A stretch of 50,916 nucleotides of DNA from an uncultured Clostridia bacterium (GCA_948919095.1 CAQYCU010000006.1:1-50916), one strand, 5' to 3'; counted from the stretch's first letter, positions 15,457 to 24,335 are shown. The notes: generated by a model not told the origin, from the letters alone. A program made the numbers and translations.

Positions 15457-16644
15457 TTATTTTCCTTCTACTAATCTTAAGGTGTCACGTGCAATTACAA
15501 GTTCTTCATTTGTAGGTATTACATATACTGGGATTGAAGAATCATCTGCAGAAATTAAAGCTTCCTCTCCTCTTACTTCGTTTCTTTTGTCATCAATTTT
15601 AATACCCATATATCCTAGATACTCACATATTCCTTTTCTTACTCTGTATTGATTTTCTCCAACACCAGCAGTAAATGTTATAACATCTATTCCTTGCATT
15701 GCTACTGCATATTTAGCTATAAATTGTGCTATTGTATATTTGTAATAATCTAAACCAATTCTTGCTTGTTCATTTCCATTGTCAATAGCTTCTTCAATAT
15801 CACGAACATCACTTGAAAGCTCAGTCATTCCAAGTAATCCTGATTTTTTATTTAATATACTGTCTGTTTCTTTTGGTGTCCATCCTTCTTTTTCCATCAA
15901 AAATGTTACTATTGATGGGTCTAAATCTCCAGAACGAGCACACATTGGTATTCCAGAAATTGGTGTTAATCCCATTGATGTTTCTACTGATTTTCCATTT
16001 TGGATTGCACATAAACTTGCTCCTTGTCCTAAGTGGCAATTTACTATTTTTAAATCTTTTCTTCCCATTATTTCAGATATTCTATTTGCAACATAGTAAT
16101 GTGAAGTTCCGTGGAATCCATATTTTCTTATTTTATATTTTTTGTAATATTCATATGATATTGGGAATATATATCTTTCTTTTTCTATTGTTTGATGAAA
16201 TGCTGTATCAAATACAACTACCATAGGCTTTCCTGGCATTAATTCTTTACATGCATTTATTCCTATTACTGCTGATGGATTATGTACTGGTGCTAAACTT
16301 GAACAGTCATCAATTTTTTTAATTACTTCATCATCAACTAATACTGATTGTTTGAAGTATTCTCCACCATGTACTATTCTGTGTCCTATTGCTCCTATTT
16401 CATCTAGGCTTTCTATAGCTGGATATTCTTTTTTTAGTAATTGTTCTATTGAGAAATTTAATGCTTCTTTATGATTCTTTACAGGATGCTGTAATACATA
16501 TTTTTCTCCATTTATTTTATGTGTTAAAAATGACTCTTCCCCTATTCTTTCATATGTTCCTTTTGCTATAACTTCTTCATTAGCCATATCTATTAATTGA
16601 TATTTTAATGATGAACTTCCACAATTAACTACTAAAATTTTCAT
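15457..16644 (-). CDS. ackA: Acetate kinase
   Basis: It interconverts acetyl phosphate and ADP with acetate and ATP, the ATP-yielding step of fermentation. The 395-aa protein has the N-terminal VVNCGSSSLKYQL motif, HRIVHGGEYF, VFDTAFHQT (catalytic region), the GFHGTSHYYVANR signature and TFTAGVGENQ near the C-terminus. The start at 16644 follows GAGG; the open frame extends 8 codons further without a better RBS. It directly follows pta, the usual arrangement in Clostridia. Confidence 0.97.
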   Translation of the reverse strand: MKILVVNCGSSSLKYQLIDMANEEVIAKGTYERIGEESFLTHKINGEKYVLQHPVKNHKEALNFSIEQLLKKEYPAIESLDEIGAIGHRIVHGGEYFKQSVLVDDEVIKKIDDCSSLAPVHNPSAVIGINACKELMPGKPMVVVFDTAFHQTIEKERYIFPISYEYYKKYKIRKYGFHGTSHYYVANRISEIMGRKDLKIVNCHLGQGASLCAIQNGKSVETSMGLTPISGIPMCARSGDLDPSIVTFLMEKEGWTPKETDSILNKKSGLLGMTELSSDVRDIEEAIDNGNEQARIGLDYYKYTIAQFIAKYAVAMQGIDVITFTAGVGENQYRVRKGICEYLGYMGIKIDDKRNEVRGEEALISADDSSIPVYVIPTNEELVIARDTLRLVEGK

Positions 16645-16716
16645 AATAATTTCCTCATATTCTTTCAAATTATATTTAGGTTTTTGTATGTGGCTTTACC
16701 TATAACCCTTAAGAAT

Positions 16717-17730
16717 TTATTGTTTACTTGAAATTGCCTGAACTGCTGTTATAGCAATTACTCCTGCAACGTCTTCTGCTGAGCAGCCTCGTGATAAATC
16801 ATTTGCTGGTTTTGCTAAGCCTTGGCACAATGGTCCATATGCTTTAGCATGTGCAAGTCTTTGCACTAATTTATATCCTATGTTTCCAGAATTTAAATCT
16901 GGGAAAACTAATATGTTTGCTTTTCCTTGTAATTTGCTTTCAGGTGCTTTTAGTTTTGCAATTTCAGGAATTATTGCCGCATCTAATTGTAATTCTCCAT
17001 CAATAAGTAACTCTGGTAATTTTTCATTTGCAATTTTAGTTCCTTCTATTACTTTTTCTGTAAGTTCTGAATGTGCACTTCCTTTTGTTGAATATGAAAG
17101 CATTGCAACTTTTGGCTCTGCTGTTTCTGATACAAGTTCTTTGAACGACTCTGCTGACTCAATGGCAATGTCTGCAAGTTGCTCTGCTGTTGGATTTTCA
17201 TTCATGCCACAGTCTGCAAATATGTATACTCCATTTTCTCCAAATTCTTTATCATCTACACACATTACAAAAAATGCTGATATTGTTTTTATTCCTTCTC
17301 TTCCCTTTATTATTTGTAATACTGGTCTCAATGTGTCAGCTGTTGGGTGGTCTGCTCCTGAAACATAACCATCTGCTTCGTTCATTTTTATCATCATTGT
17401 TGCAAAATAATTGTAATCAGTTGTGAGAAGTGTATGCGCCTTTTCTATTGTCATTCCTTTATGCTTTCTAAGTTCATATAACATATTTTCATATTTTTCT
17501 AGTTTTTCTGACTTTTCTGGATTTATTATTTCTGCTTTTGTTATATCAATATTATTTTCTTTAGCGAATGTCCTTATCTCTTCTTCATCTCCTAATAAAA
17601 TAATATTTGCATATCCTTCTCTTAGTGCTATTTCTGCTCCTTTAAGAATTCTAATATCGTTTGCTTCTGGCAAGCAAATTGTTTGTATATCTTTTTTTAC
17701 TCTTTCTTTTATTTTCTGAATAAAGTCCAT
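16717..17730 (-). CDS. pta: Phosphate acetyltransferase
   Basis: It converts acetyl-CoA and phosphate to acetyl phosphate, feeding AckA. The 337-aa protein is the short clostridial and bacillar type without the N-terminal regulatory domain. Signatures include ADGYVSGADHPTADTLRP (about 128-145), KVAMLSYSTKGSA and LVFPDLNSGNIGYKLVQRL near 280-298. The start at 17730 uses AAAGGA; an ATG 7 codons upstream is possible. Together with ackA (72 bases downstream) it forms the acetate pathway operon. Confidence 0.96.
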   Translation of the reverse strand: MDFIQKIKERVKKDIQTICLPEANDIRILKGAEIALREGYANIILLGDEEEIRTFAKENNIDITKAEIINPEKSEKLEKYENMLYELRKHKGMTIEKAHTLLTTDYNYFATMMIKMNEADGYVSGADHPTADTLRPVLQIIKGREGIKTISAFFVMCVDDKEFGENGVYIFADCGMNENPTAEQLADIAIESAESFKELVSETAEPKVAMLSYSTKGSAHSELTEKVIEGTKIANEKLPELLIDGELQLDAAIIPEIAKLKAPESKLQGKANILVFPDLNSGNIGYKLVQRLAHAKAYGPLCQGLAKPANDLSRGCSAEDVAGVIAITAVQAISSKQ

Positions 17731-17756
17731 TGTGTTTTGGTCCTTTCTCATTGTTT

Positions 17757-17778
17757 ATTATAATTACGGTTTAACCGT
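17757..17778 (-). promoter_or_regulatory. pta promoter -10 with adjacent palindrome
   Basis: On the minus strand TATAAT (17757-17762) lies about 27 bases before the pta start. Immediately upstream, ACGGTT (17766-17771) and AACCGT (17773-17778) are inverted arms with one central base. This GC-richer palindrome inside the promoter spacer looks like an operator. No clear -35 is seen. Confidence 0.45.
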
Positions 17779-17862
17779 TACTTATTATATATAATCTGTT
17801 CAAAAATTACAAGAGATTTATAGTAAATTTATTATATTGTTTTTATATAACAATAATAAAAA

Positions 17863-17891
17863 GAAGAAGTTTTTTTGTTATATCCTTCTTC
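17863..17891 (-). terminator. Terminator of the rluA-type gene
   Basis: GAAGAAG (17863-17869) pairs with CTTCTTC (17885-17891). On the minus strand the stem is followed by TTTTTATTATTG. It separates this gene from pta. Confidence 0.7.
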
Positions 17892-17902
17892 CTTATAATA
17901 AT

Positions 17903-18763
17903 TTATTTTATTAAATTTTCCATATCTTTTGGAATAAGTGCTGTTATATCAATTACTTGTCTTGTCACAGGATGAGTAAATTGTATATGATATGCGTGTA
18001 GTGCCTGTCTTTCAATTAAGTTCGATTTTTGTCCATACAAACTATCTCCTACTAATGGATAATTAATGTATGACATGTGAACTCTTATTTGATGAGTACG
18101 ACCTGTTTTTAAAATACATTTTACAAGTGAAAGTTTTGTGTTGTTGATTGTAAAGTTTTTTATTGCTTTGTATTCTGTTATTGCTGTTTGTCCATCAACA
18201 GATACGCATCTTTCTATTATGCTTTTATCTTTTCGAGAAATTGGTTCATTAATAATACCTTCTCCTGTCAAAGTTCCTTCTACAATAGCAACGTATTCTT
18301 TTTGATAATTAATTAAGCTTTCTTGTATATATTCTGACTTTGCAAATATTACTATTCCTGTAGTATTTTTATCAAGTCTATTTACTATTCTAATTTTTTT
18401 GTTTATATTATGTGTGTCAAAATAATATTTTACACCATTTGATAAGCTGCCTTCATAACAGTCCATACATGGGTGCACAGGAATAAACGCTTGCTTATTC
18501 ACTATTAAAAGCCACTCGTCTTCATACAATATATCAATTTTAATATTAGAATTTGGTATAATGTTTTCACAAGTTTCGTTAAAGTCTAAATCAACTTCGA
18601 CTATATCATTTTCATTTACTTCTTGATAGTCTTTTGCTAGCTTTCCATTTACAAATATTCTGTCTTTTTTTATTTTTTTACATAGTCTTTCTGAAATTGA
18701 TAAGTCTTCACGTAGTACTTGTTTTACAGTTTTTCTTTGTTTTACAATGTGTTTTAGTTTCAT
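17903..18763 (-). CDS. RluA-family 23S rRNA/tRNA pseudouridine synthase
   Basis: This 286-aa enzyme isomerises uridine to pseudouridine in structured RNA. An N-terminal S4 RNA-binding domain (about 12-70, DLSISERLCKKIKKDRIFVN) precedes the catalytic domain. The active-site motif is RIVNRLDKNTTGIVIFAKS (about 124-142, catalytic Asp in RLD), and the family HQIRVHMSYINYPLVGDSLYG motif lies near 223-243. RluD-like by domain order; the exact target base is unknown. It follows the DUF4143 ATPase gene by 13 bases. Confidence 0.92.
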   Translation of the reverse strand: MKLKHIVKQRKTVKQVLREDLSISERLCKKIKKDRIFVNGKLAKDYQEVNENDIVEVDLDFNETCENIIPNSNIKIDILYEDEWLLIVNKQAFIPVHPCMDCYEGSLSNGVKYYFDTHNINKKIRIVNRLDKNTTGIVIFAKSEYIQESLINYQKEYVAIVEGTLTGEGIINEPISRKDKSIIERCVSVDGQTAITEYKAIKNFTINNTKLSLVKCILKTGRTHQIRVHMSYINYPLVGDSLYGQKSNLIERQALHAYHIQFTHPVTRQVIDITALIPKDMENLIK

Positions 18764-18776
18764 AATTTATCGTCCA

Positions 18777-20077
18777 TTATATTAAAAATGTAGCATACAA
18801 TGGTATAGACTTTATGCTATTTTCAAAGCCAAAATTCTTAGCAGAAATCCTAATAGCATATTTAGGATTATGTTCTCTTATATATGAGTTTAGACTGGTA
18901 GACTTTGTACTAACTCCACTCTTTACTTCTACTGGAATTATTCCATCATTATTATATATAACAAAGTCAACTTCTGCATTTCTGCCATATGTCCAATAAT
19001 ATAATGGTATATCCCTTGCTGTAAATTCTTGTGCAATATAACTTTCTGTTACTGCTCCTTTAAACTCAAATGGTTTTTCTAACATAATATCAGGATAGTT
19101 TATTCCAGATATTGAGGTTAATAATCCAATATCACTCAAATATAATTTAAACATATCATCATCTATATAAACTTTAAGTGGTATTTCAGGCTTCTTTATT
19201 TTATAACTTGCTAATACCATTCCTGATGAAATCAGCCATTCAATAGGAGTTTCATATTTTCTTTTTCTGCCCTCTTCTTCTATTAAATTATACTTAAATG
19301 TTTTTTTGTCTTTTGCTAATTGACTAGGTATATTTTTATATACTTTTTCAATTTTAACTGTTTCTATACTACCTTTTACATATTTTTTCATATCAGCTAT
19401 GTACATTTCAACAATATTTGATATTATACGAGGGTCATATTTTAATAAATCTAAATCGTTTTCAATAAAATTGTTAACTGATTCTGGCATTCCGCCTACA
19501 CATAGATATTGTTTGTATAAAGTAAGAGCTTGTTCATGGGCAAAATCTGGCATTGGTTCTATATTAAAGTAACATTTTCTAATTTTTCCTAGTAATAATT
19601 CATTTCCAGTAGCCATTAAAAATTCTTCAAAATTCATTGGATACATATATTCCATTGTCACTTTACCTACTGGGAAAGAACTATTAAATCTATTTATTTT
19701 TACTCCGTAATAAGCTTCCTGCACAAATAATTTTATATGGCTTGCTTGATTCATTAAAATACTTAAGTGAAACTATAAAGTTTTCACTAACCTGAACTTC
19801 GTCAAAAAATAATAATGTTTTATCTACATCTATTTTTCTTCCGATATATAATTCTAATTCTTCTATTATCTTTTCTTCATTAATTGTTTTTTCAAATATC
19901 GCTCTTAGTTCTTCTTCTTTTTCTAAATTAAAATATAAATACTCTTCAAAGTTTTCTTTTCCAAACTTATCAATTGTATAAGTTTTTCCAATTTGTCTTA
20001 CACCGAATTACCATTAGTGGCTTTTTCATTCCTGTATCTTTCCAAGCTGATAATTTTTTTTCAAACAATCTTTTCAT
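18777..20077 (-). CDS. AAA ATPase with DUF4143 domain, broken or recoded twice at CGG
   Basis: Three frames join into a typical 432-aa AAA_14/DUF4143 ATPase. The first 24 residues run from 20077 (RBS GGAG) to ...KKPLMVI, then CGG at 20005-20003. Skipping its C gives GVRQIGKT, the Walker A motif, whose first Gly is the residue decoded after the shift. The second piece (99 aa) includes Walker B TLLFFDEVQ and ends KIICAGSLL, then CGG at 19707-19705. Skipping C again gives GVKINRFNSSFPVGKV and 309 residues to the stop, including the C-terminal nuclease-like EVDFVIYNNDGIIPVEVKSG. Apart from these two points there is no stop or damage. It is either a two-hit pseudogene or, more likely given the other cases, a recoded gene. 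Confidence 0.75.
19705..19707 (-). other. In-frame CGG: proposed +1 recoding site 3 (ATPase, second)
   Basis: Context is TTA CGG A on the minus strand. In frame it runs to a TAG five codons on; skipping C gives GGA GTA AAA. It falls inside the family segment AGSLLGV, so the expected residue is Gly. Confidence 0.7.
20003..20005 (-). other. In-frame CGG: proposed +1 recoding site 2 (ATPase, first)
   Basis: Context is ATT CGG T. The second frame is closed by a TAA two codons before, so the switch is pinned to this codon. The decoded Gly is the first glycine of Walker A (GVRQIGKT). Confidence 0.75.
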
Positions 20078-20161
20078 CTTTCACTCCTCGTATATGGAAT
20101 ATGGATACTCCTTTTTATTTCTAATTACATTATAATCATAAACAAAATAAAAAGTCAATGA

Positions 20162-20212
20162 TTTTTGCCACTTTTTGCACACTTTTTCAAATCATTTTCG
20201 CCACTTTTTGCA
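20162..20212. repeat. Pair of 18-bp direct repeats upstream of the ATPase gene
   Basis: TTTTTGCCACTTTTTGCA (20162-20179) and TTTTCGCCACTTTTTGCA (20195-20212) differ at one base and are spaced 33 bases apart, about three helical turns. A related ACTTTTT lies between them. They sit in the region upstream of the ATPase start at 20077, so they may be regulator-binding sites. Confidence 0.5.
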
Positions 20213-20230
20213 TTTTTTAGGGTTTGAATT

Positions 20231-20279
20231 AAGAAATGAGACAATTCTAGAGTTACTTTTTAGAATTATCTCATTTCTT
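20231..20279 (-). terminator. Terminator behind the HipA-like remnant
   Basis: Arms 20231-20249 and 20261-20279 pair (aagaaatgag... with ...ctcatttctt, one mismatch), giving a strong hairpin just past the end of the remnant at 20282. It probably ended the original toxin operon. Confidence 0.7.
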
Positions 20280-20281
20280 TA

Positions 20282-20708
20282 CTATCTTAATTTTTCATAA
20301 ACTTCTTTTATTATCAAATATCTAATATAAATTATTTTCTTGTAAAATTCTTTTCTAACAGATGACATATATGGTATTTCACTTATAAAAGTATTAATTT
20401 TGTCAATATCAATTTTGTCAAATATTCTTGTAATTGCATTGTTACACTCTTCATTCATATTCTGAAAATGCATTACTTATATATGATATGTTTTTATTTT
20501 TATCCATTATTGGGTCTGGAAATTTAACTAAATACTTTTTATTATCATATATTAATGTTTTCTTTTTTTCTGAGCCTTTATAAATATTTAATTCTTCTAT
20601 TGCTTTTGTGAAATCAATTATTGTGTTCTCCTCTATTAATTCTTTTTTATTATAACATACCATAAAGTAAAAATAAAGGATTTTTGAAATATTTGCTATA
20701 TTATACAT
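20282..20708 (-). pseudogene. Remnant of a HipA-like kinase gene with internal deletion
   Basis: The 5' part encodes a segment (KTLIYDNKKYLVKFPDPIMD, then NISYISNAFSEYE) like the start of clostridial HipA-type toxins, where SYxNNxxSEY is typical. It then meets a stop, and an overlapping frame from 20473 gives the typical C-terminus (AITRIFDKIDIDKI, RKEFYKKIIYIRYLI). The kinase core, about 200 residues including the ATP-binding motifs, is missing. The start is also damaged: a good RBS (GAGGAG) is followed by ATA or ATT where ATG is expected. No CGG is involved. No antitoxin gene was seen beside it. Confidence 0.6.
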
Positions 20709-20720
20709 TGTATTAAAAAA

Positions 20721-20755
20721 GAGAAAGATTTGGAATTGTTTTCCAACTTTTTCTC
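20721..20755 (-). terminator. Terminator of the repetitive surface protein gene
   Basis: gagaaagatttggaa (20721-20735) and ttccaactttttctc (20741-20755) form a mismatched but long stem, followed on the minus strand by TTTTTTAAT. It lies directly below the stop at 20763. Confidence 0.75.
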
Positions 20756-20762
20756 CTTTTTA

Positions 20763-21677
20763 TTAATATATATTATTAATTGTATCATCACTATTTTGTT
20801 TATATTCTGATGGAAATTGAGCTGTTGTTAATTGAATTTCTCTATCTCTTCTTAAATATAATGTATTTAAAGGTCCAAAATATCCATTTCCATCCCCATT
20901 ATCTTCTGCATCATAATAAAATACTCTCCATGTTCCTCCTGCAGGTGGATTATAATCTACTACTCGTTTTCCAATATTTCTTTGTATGGTTTCTGCTGTT
21001 ATTTGTTTTGCTTGTGCTACTGTTATTCCATCTATTAATGTTACATTTGTTGTTTTTGCATTTGAGTTTGGAGTTATATTATCTGCATTATCTGTTGCAG
21101 TTACTGTTACTGTGTAGGTTGTTTCTTCTCTATTTCCTGTTGGAGTTGTTGTTATTTCTATTGTTTGACCAGCTGTAAATGTTCCTGTTTTCTTATCTAC
21201 TGGAATTCCTGCTAAAGTTGTATCTTGCGCTGAAGTTATTGTATAATTAAAATATTTTAGTCCACTTTCATTATCATGTCCTATTGCAGTAAATTTTATT
21301 TTTAAGCCTTCTGCTTTTGCATCTATTGAGTCAACTACTGGAGGGATATTGTCTACTCTTATTGTTATAGGTATTGTTTTTGTGTTTGATTTTCCATTGC
21401 TATCTTGTGCATTTATTACTATTGTTGTATCTGTTGTTGTATCTGTTGTTATATTAGTTATAGAATATCTTCCATCTGCATCTATTGAAAAACCTGTGAT
21501 TTCTGCTCCATCTTTTGTTGCTGATACTATTGTTATATTTCCACCACTATATGTTACAATTCTACCTGTTACACTTACATTTGCTTCACTTGGATTTAGC
21601 CAGCCATTATTTCCACTTACACTTGCTGTTATTATTACTCCGTCTGCTGGTCCAATATAATCTAATATTTTAGGCAC
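20763..21677 (-). CDS. Ig-like domain surface protein, probably 5'-truncated
   Basis: The 304-aa frame reads like tandem immunoglobulin-like domains: Thr-rich beta strands (ITTDTTTDTTIVINAQDSNG, then IPPVVDSIDAKAEGLKIKFT and TYTVTVTATDNADNI), followed by a C-terminal module with GTWRVFYYDAEDNGDGNGYF. Such proteins are secreted, but no signal peptide is present. The frame stays open upstream to about 21830 (EGTNPNISQAIVEGYIFEVD) with no ATG, GTG or TTG except the GTG at 21677, which has no RBS. It is therefore likely the 3' part of a larger gene. It follows the gene ending at 21811 and has its own terminator. No sorting signal is seen. Confidence 0.5.
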   Translation of the reverse strand: MPKILDYIGPADGVIITASVSGNNGWLNPSEANVSVTGRIVTYSGGNITIVSATKDGAEITGFSIDADGRYSITNITTDTTTDTTIVINAQDSNGKSNTKTIPITIRVDNIPPVVDSIDAKAEGLKIKFTAIGHDNESGLKYFNYTITSAQDTTLAGIPVDKKTGTFTAGQTIEITTTPTGNREETTYTVTVTATDNADNITPNSNAKTTNVTLIDGITVAQAKQITAETIQRNIGKRVVDYNPPAGGTWRVFYYDAEDNGDGNGYFGPLNTLYLRRDREIQLTTAQFPSEYKQNSDDTINNIY

Positions 21678-21810
21678 CGTTCTATCTACTTCAAATATAT
21701 ATCCCTCTACTATTGCTTGACTAATATTGGGATTTGTTCCTTCTTTTATATCTTCTCCTATACTATTTTTTATATTGATTTTAATATTTGTAATACAAAT
21801 GTAATATTGA

Positions 21811-22842
21811 TTATAAGTTCGATATCTCCTGCATTACACTTTTATATTGCATGTAAAATATATTTTTATTATTCAAAGCAACTGTACTCTCTAAGTTTTT
21901 TATCATTGCATATATTTTATCAAGATTATTTTTCTCTTTTTGGTTTTTTGCAGATGAAACTATTTTTTCAAACTTCTCAGTTGCTGATTTTATGCTGTTT
22001 GTAATCTCCATCCATTTATTACTATTGGCTAATGAATATGCATTTAAAATCTCCATTTTTGTACTGTATAAATTAGTGGTATATTCATCAGATGATAATA
22101 TTTCCATATATGTTGGAATATTTGAATATAAGTTATATAAATTTACTAAACAGCTATTTTTATCTTTGTTCAATATAGATTGAGCAATTCCATTTAAATG
22201 AATATTAATATTTTCTAAGTGCTCATTATCTATACCAGCTTTTTTTAAATCTAATTGTGTTGTTGGAGAAGTTGAAAGTATGTTTTCATATATGTTCGTT
22301 ATTGTATCCCAGTCAGGTTCTTTTTCATCTGTTTCAGTTAAAGAGTTAACTAATGTTAAATCTGTTTCTTTTTCACTGTTTCCATTTGAATTACCTGGTG
22401 AATTTTGACTACTTCCACCAGAAGATTTGTTTTCAGAACCACTAGATGAACTGTCCCCTGAAGACTGTCCTTTTTCACTTGATGAGCTATCTCCTGAGTT
22501 TTCTTCGCTAGATGATTGTTTTCCACTTCCGCTCTCACTTGTCTCTGGATTTCCCTTATTAGAATTCCCTCCTGCACTTTTACTATTTGAACTATCATCC
22601 CCACTATTAATAGTTTTAGTATACACTTTGTATCGTGTAACAGATATGTTGTTAAGTTTATTCATTGCATCAATTATATTATAGTCAATAAAGCTTAGTT
22701 CATCTGTTATTTTAGACATAAGTAAATCTTTGTCCTCTTTTTCTTTTCCATTTATAACTTTCATAGTTATTAAAGTTATAGCTAATATAACAAAAATAAT
22801 TGATAAAATTGCTGTTATAATTTTAAATAAATTCTTTTTCAT
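21811..22842 (-). CDS. Membrane-anchored protein with Ser/Gly/Asn-rich linker, unknown
   Basis: I do not recognise this 343-aa protein. It has an N-terminal membrane anchor (about 6-28), a short helical stretch, a low-complexity linker of Ser, Gly, Asn and Glu (about 80-160, for example SSGDSSSSGSENKSSGGSSQ), and a C-terminal helical domain of about 170 residues (DWDTITNIYENILSTSPTTQ through FEKIVSSAKNQ). The plan suggests an extracytoplasmic helical domain held away from the membrane by a flexible spacer, perhaps spanning the wall. It lies between rnpB and the Ig-like remnant. Confidence 0.6.
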   Translation of the reverse strand: MKKNLFKIITAILSIIFVILAITLITMKVINGKEKEDKDLLMSKITDELSFIDYNIIDAMNKLNNISVTRYKVYTKTINSGDDSSNSKSAGGNSNKGNPETSESGSGKQSSSEENSGDSSSSEKGQSSGDSSSSGSENKSSGGSSQNSPGNSNGNSEKETDLTLVNSLTETDEKEPDWDTITNIYENILSTSPTTQLDLKKAGIDNEHLENINIHLNGIAQSILNKDKNSCLVNLYNLYSNIPTYMEILSSDEYTTNLYSTKMEILNAYSLANSNKWMEITNSIKSATEKFEKIVSSAKNQKEKNNLDKIYAMIKNLESTVALNNKNIFYMQYKSVMQEISNL

Positions 22843-22890
22843 AAATCATTTATCTCCATGAAAAGGCATTCTTTATTTTACATATAAAAA

Positions 22891-22922
22891 TACCTCATAA
22901 TAATTAATATTATTATGAGGTA
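22891..22922 (-). terminator. Terminator of rnpB
   Basis: TACCTCATAATA (22891-22902) and TATTATGAGGTA (22911-22922) form a perfect 12-bp stem. On the minus strand it lies just past the RNase P RNA and is followed by TTTTTATATG. Confidence 0.88.
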
Positions 22923-22949
22923 AAATGCCAAATTTTATTCATTTATTTT

Positions 22950-23300
22950 GTAAATCTGTAAGCCGGGTTCTGTCGTGAATAGTCATTTATCTAGTATATA
23001 TATTGCTATATATCTCTTGCCACCAATTTAAGGAGACGACGAGCAGTCTTAACCTCCTAGTCTCGGTGTTGCTCCAGATGGGGTTTACACGGCTAGAAAT
23101 ATTACTATTTCTACGGTGAGCTCTTACCTCGCCTTTTCATCCTTACAAAATTAACGCTAACGTTAATTTTGCGGTTATTTTCTGTTGCACTTTCCCTAAG
23201 GTTACCCTCGCTTGACGTTATCAAGCATCTTTGCTCTATGGGGCCCGGACTTTCCTCGTACGCATTCTTTCGAATTTGCTATACGCGACTATTTAATTTA
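22950..23300 (-). ncRNA. rnpB: RNase P RNA (bacterial)
   Basis: The minus strand carries the universal RNase P RNA motifs: near the 5' end GAGGAAAGTCCGGGC (about 23243-23257), the AGGGTAACC region, and at the 3' end CGACAGAACCCGGCTTACA (about 22957-22975). Length, about 340-350 nt, is normal. It matures tRNA 5' ends. Exact ends are approximate; the terminator at 22891-22922 follows. No protein gene overlaps. Confidence 0.93.
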
Positions 23301-23345
23301 CAAATAAACTATTCTTATTATACAACATATTTTGGTAATAGTCAA

Positions 23346-24335
23346 TTAGTTATTTTCAAATTTAAGTTCTCTTGTCATTAGCTGCTTTCCTGCTTCTATT
23401 GGAGTTAATCCATTATATAGTACATTATACACTGCATTTACAATAGGCATGTCGATGTTATATTTCTCTGATAATTTCTTTGCAATTTGAATATTATCTA
23501 CACTTTCTATTGTCATACCAATTTCTTTTCTAGCTTCTTCTATAGATAACCCTTTTCCTATAAGTCTTCCTGCTCTTCTATTTCTGCTTTCATCACTTGA
23601 ACAAGTTAAAATTAAATCGCCAAGTCCTGAAAGTCCATAAAATGTTTCAATATTTCCACCCATCTTAACTCCAAGTCGAGCAATTTCAGCTAGCCCTCTT
23701 GTAATTAAAGCAGATTGAGCATTTGTTCCTAAATTTAATTCTGTACATATTCCAGCACAAAATGCAATTATATTTTTTAGTGCTCCTCCTACTTCAACTC
23801 CGACAATGTCATGTGATTTATAAATTCTCATATACTCATTTGATAAAAGAGTAGAAACTTCTTCAAGTATATCATCGTCTTTAGACGCTAAAATTACAGC
23901 TGTTGGAATTTTTTTAATTACTTCTGTTGCATAACTTGGTCCTGATAGAGCTCCAATTCTTGCGCTTGGTAATTCTTCTTTTATAACAGTATCAAGTGTT
24001 GATAATGTTGCATCTTCAAATCCTTTTGAGCAAATTATAATTGGCTTATTACCTACAAAATCTTTGTAAGTTTTAAAAGTATCTCTTGTAAATTTAGATG
24101 GTGTCACATGAAATATTATGTCGCTTTCGTTAACTATATATTCTATATCACATGAACATAACATAGTTGGATTTAGTTTTATATCTGGCATAAATGGTGA
24201 TTTGTGTTCATCATTTATCATGTCTCTTTCTTTTTCGGAAAATGACCATATACGAACGTCAGCCCCAGTATCTGCCAAATGATTGCCAATGGCAACTCCC
24301 CAACTTCCACTTCCTATTATTGCAATTTTACTCAT
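23346..24335 (-). CDS. gpsA: NAD(P)H-dependent glycerol-3-phosphate dehydrogenase
   Basis: It reduces dihydroxyacetone phosphate to sn-glycerol 3-phosphate for phospholipid synthesis. The 329-aa protein has the Rossmann motif IIGSGSWGVAIGNHLA (about 5-20), ALSGPSYATEVIKKIPTAV (about 139-157), the catalytic Lys in VGGALKNIIAFCAG (about 185-198) and the C-terminal GLSGLGDLILTCSSDESRNR motif. It follows plsY and der, forming the usual der-plsY-gpsA cluster; its product is the substrate of PlsY. Confidence 0.97.
   Translation of the reverse strand: MSKIAIIGSGSWGVAIGNHLADTGADVRIWSFSEKERDMINDEHKSPFMPDIKLNPTMLCSCDIEYIVNESDIIFHVTPSKFTRDTFKTYKDFVGNKPIIICSKGFEDATLSTLDTVIKEELPSARIGALSGPSYATEVIKKIPTAVILASKDDDILEEVSTLLSNEYMRIYKSHDIVGVEVGGALKNIIAFCAGICTELNLGTNAQSALITRGLAEIARLGVKMGGNIETFYGLSGLGDLILTCSSDESRNRRAGRLIGKGLSIEEARKEIGMTIESVDNIQIAKKLSEKYNIDMPIVNAVYNVLYNGLTPIEAGKQLMTRELKFENN

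Noticed and set aside
19705..20005. Sequencing error at modified bases adding a C before GG
   Set aside because: GG dinucleotides are present in thousands of places in intact genes without such breaks, and all four sites are in frame with CGG. Only read data can close this.
20451..20473. HipA-like remnant as a further recoded gene
   Set aside because: No CGG lies at the junction, and about 200 core residues are missing, so a deletion explains it.
21677..21679. CGG next to the GTG start of the Ig-like surface protein, as another recoding site
   Set aside because: The CGG is not in the reading frame. The frame containing it is closed by a TAG two codons upstream, and a +1 shift there meets a TAA at once.
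23149..23172. Inverted repeat AAAATTAACG...CGTTAATTTT as a terminator or operator
   Set aside because: It lies inside the RNase P RNA and is one of its variable helices.
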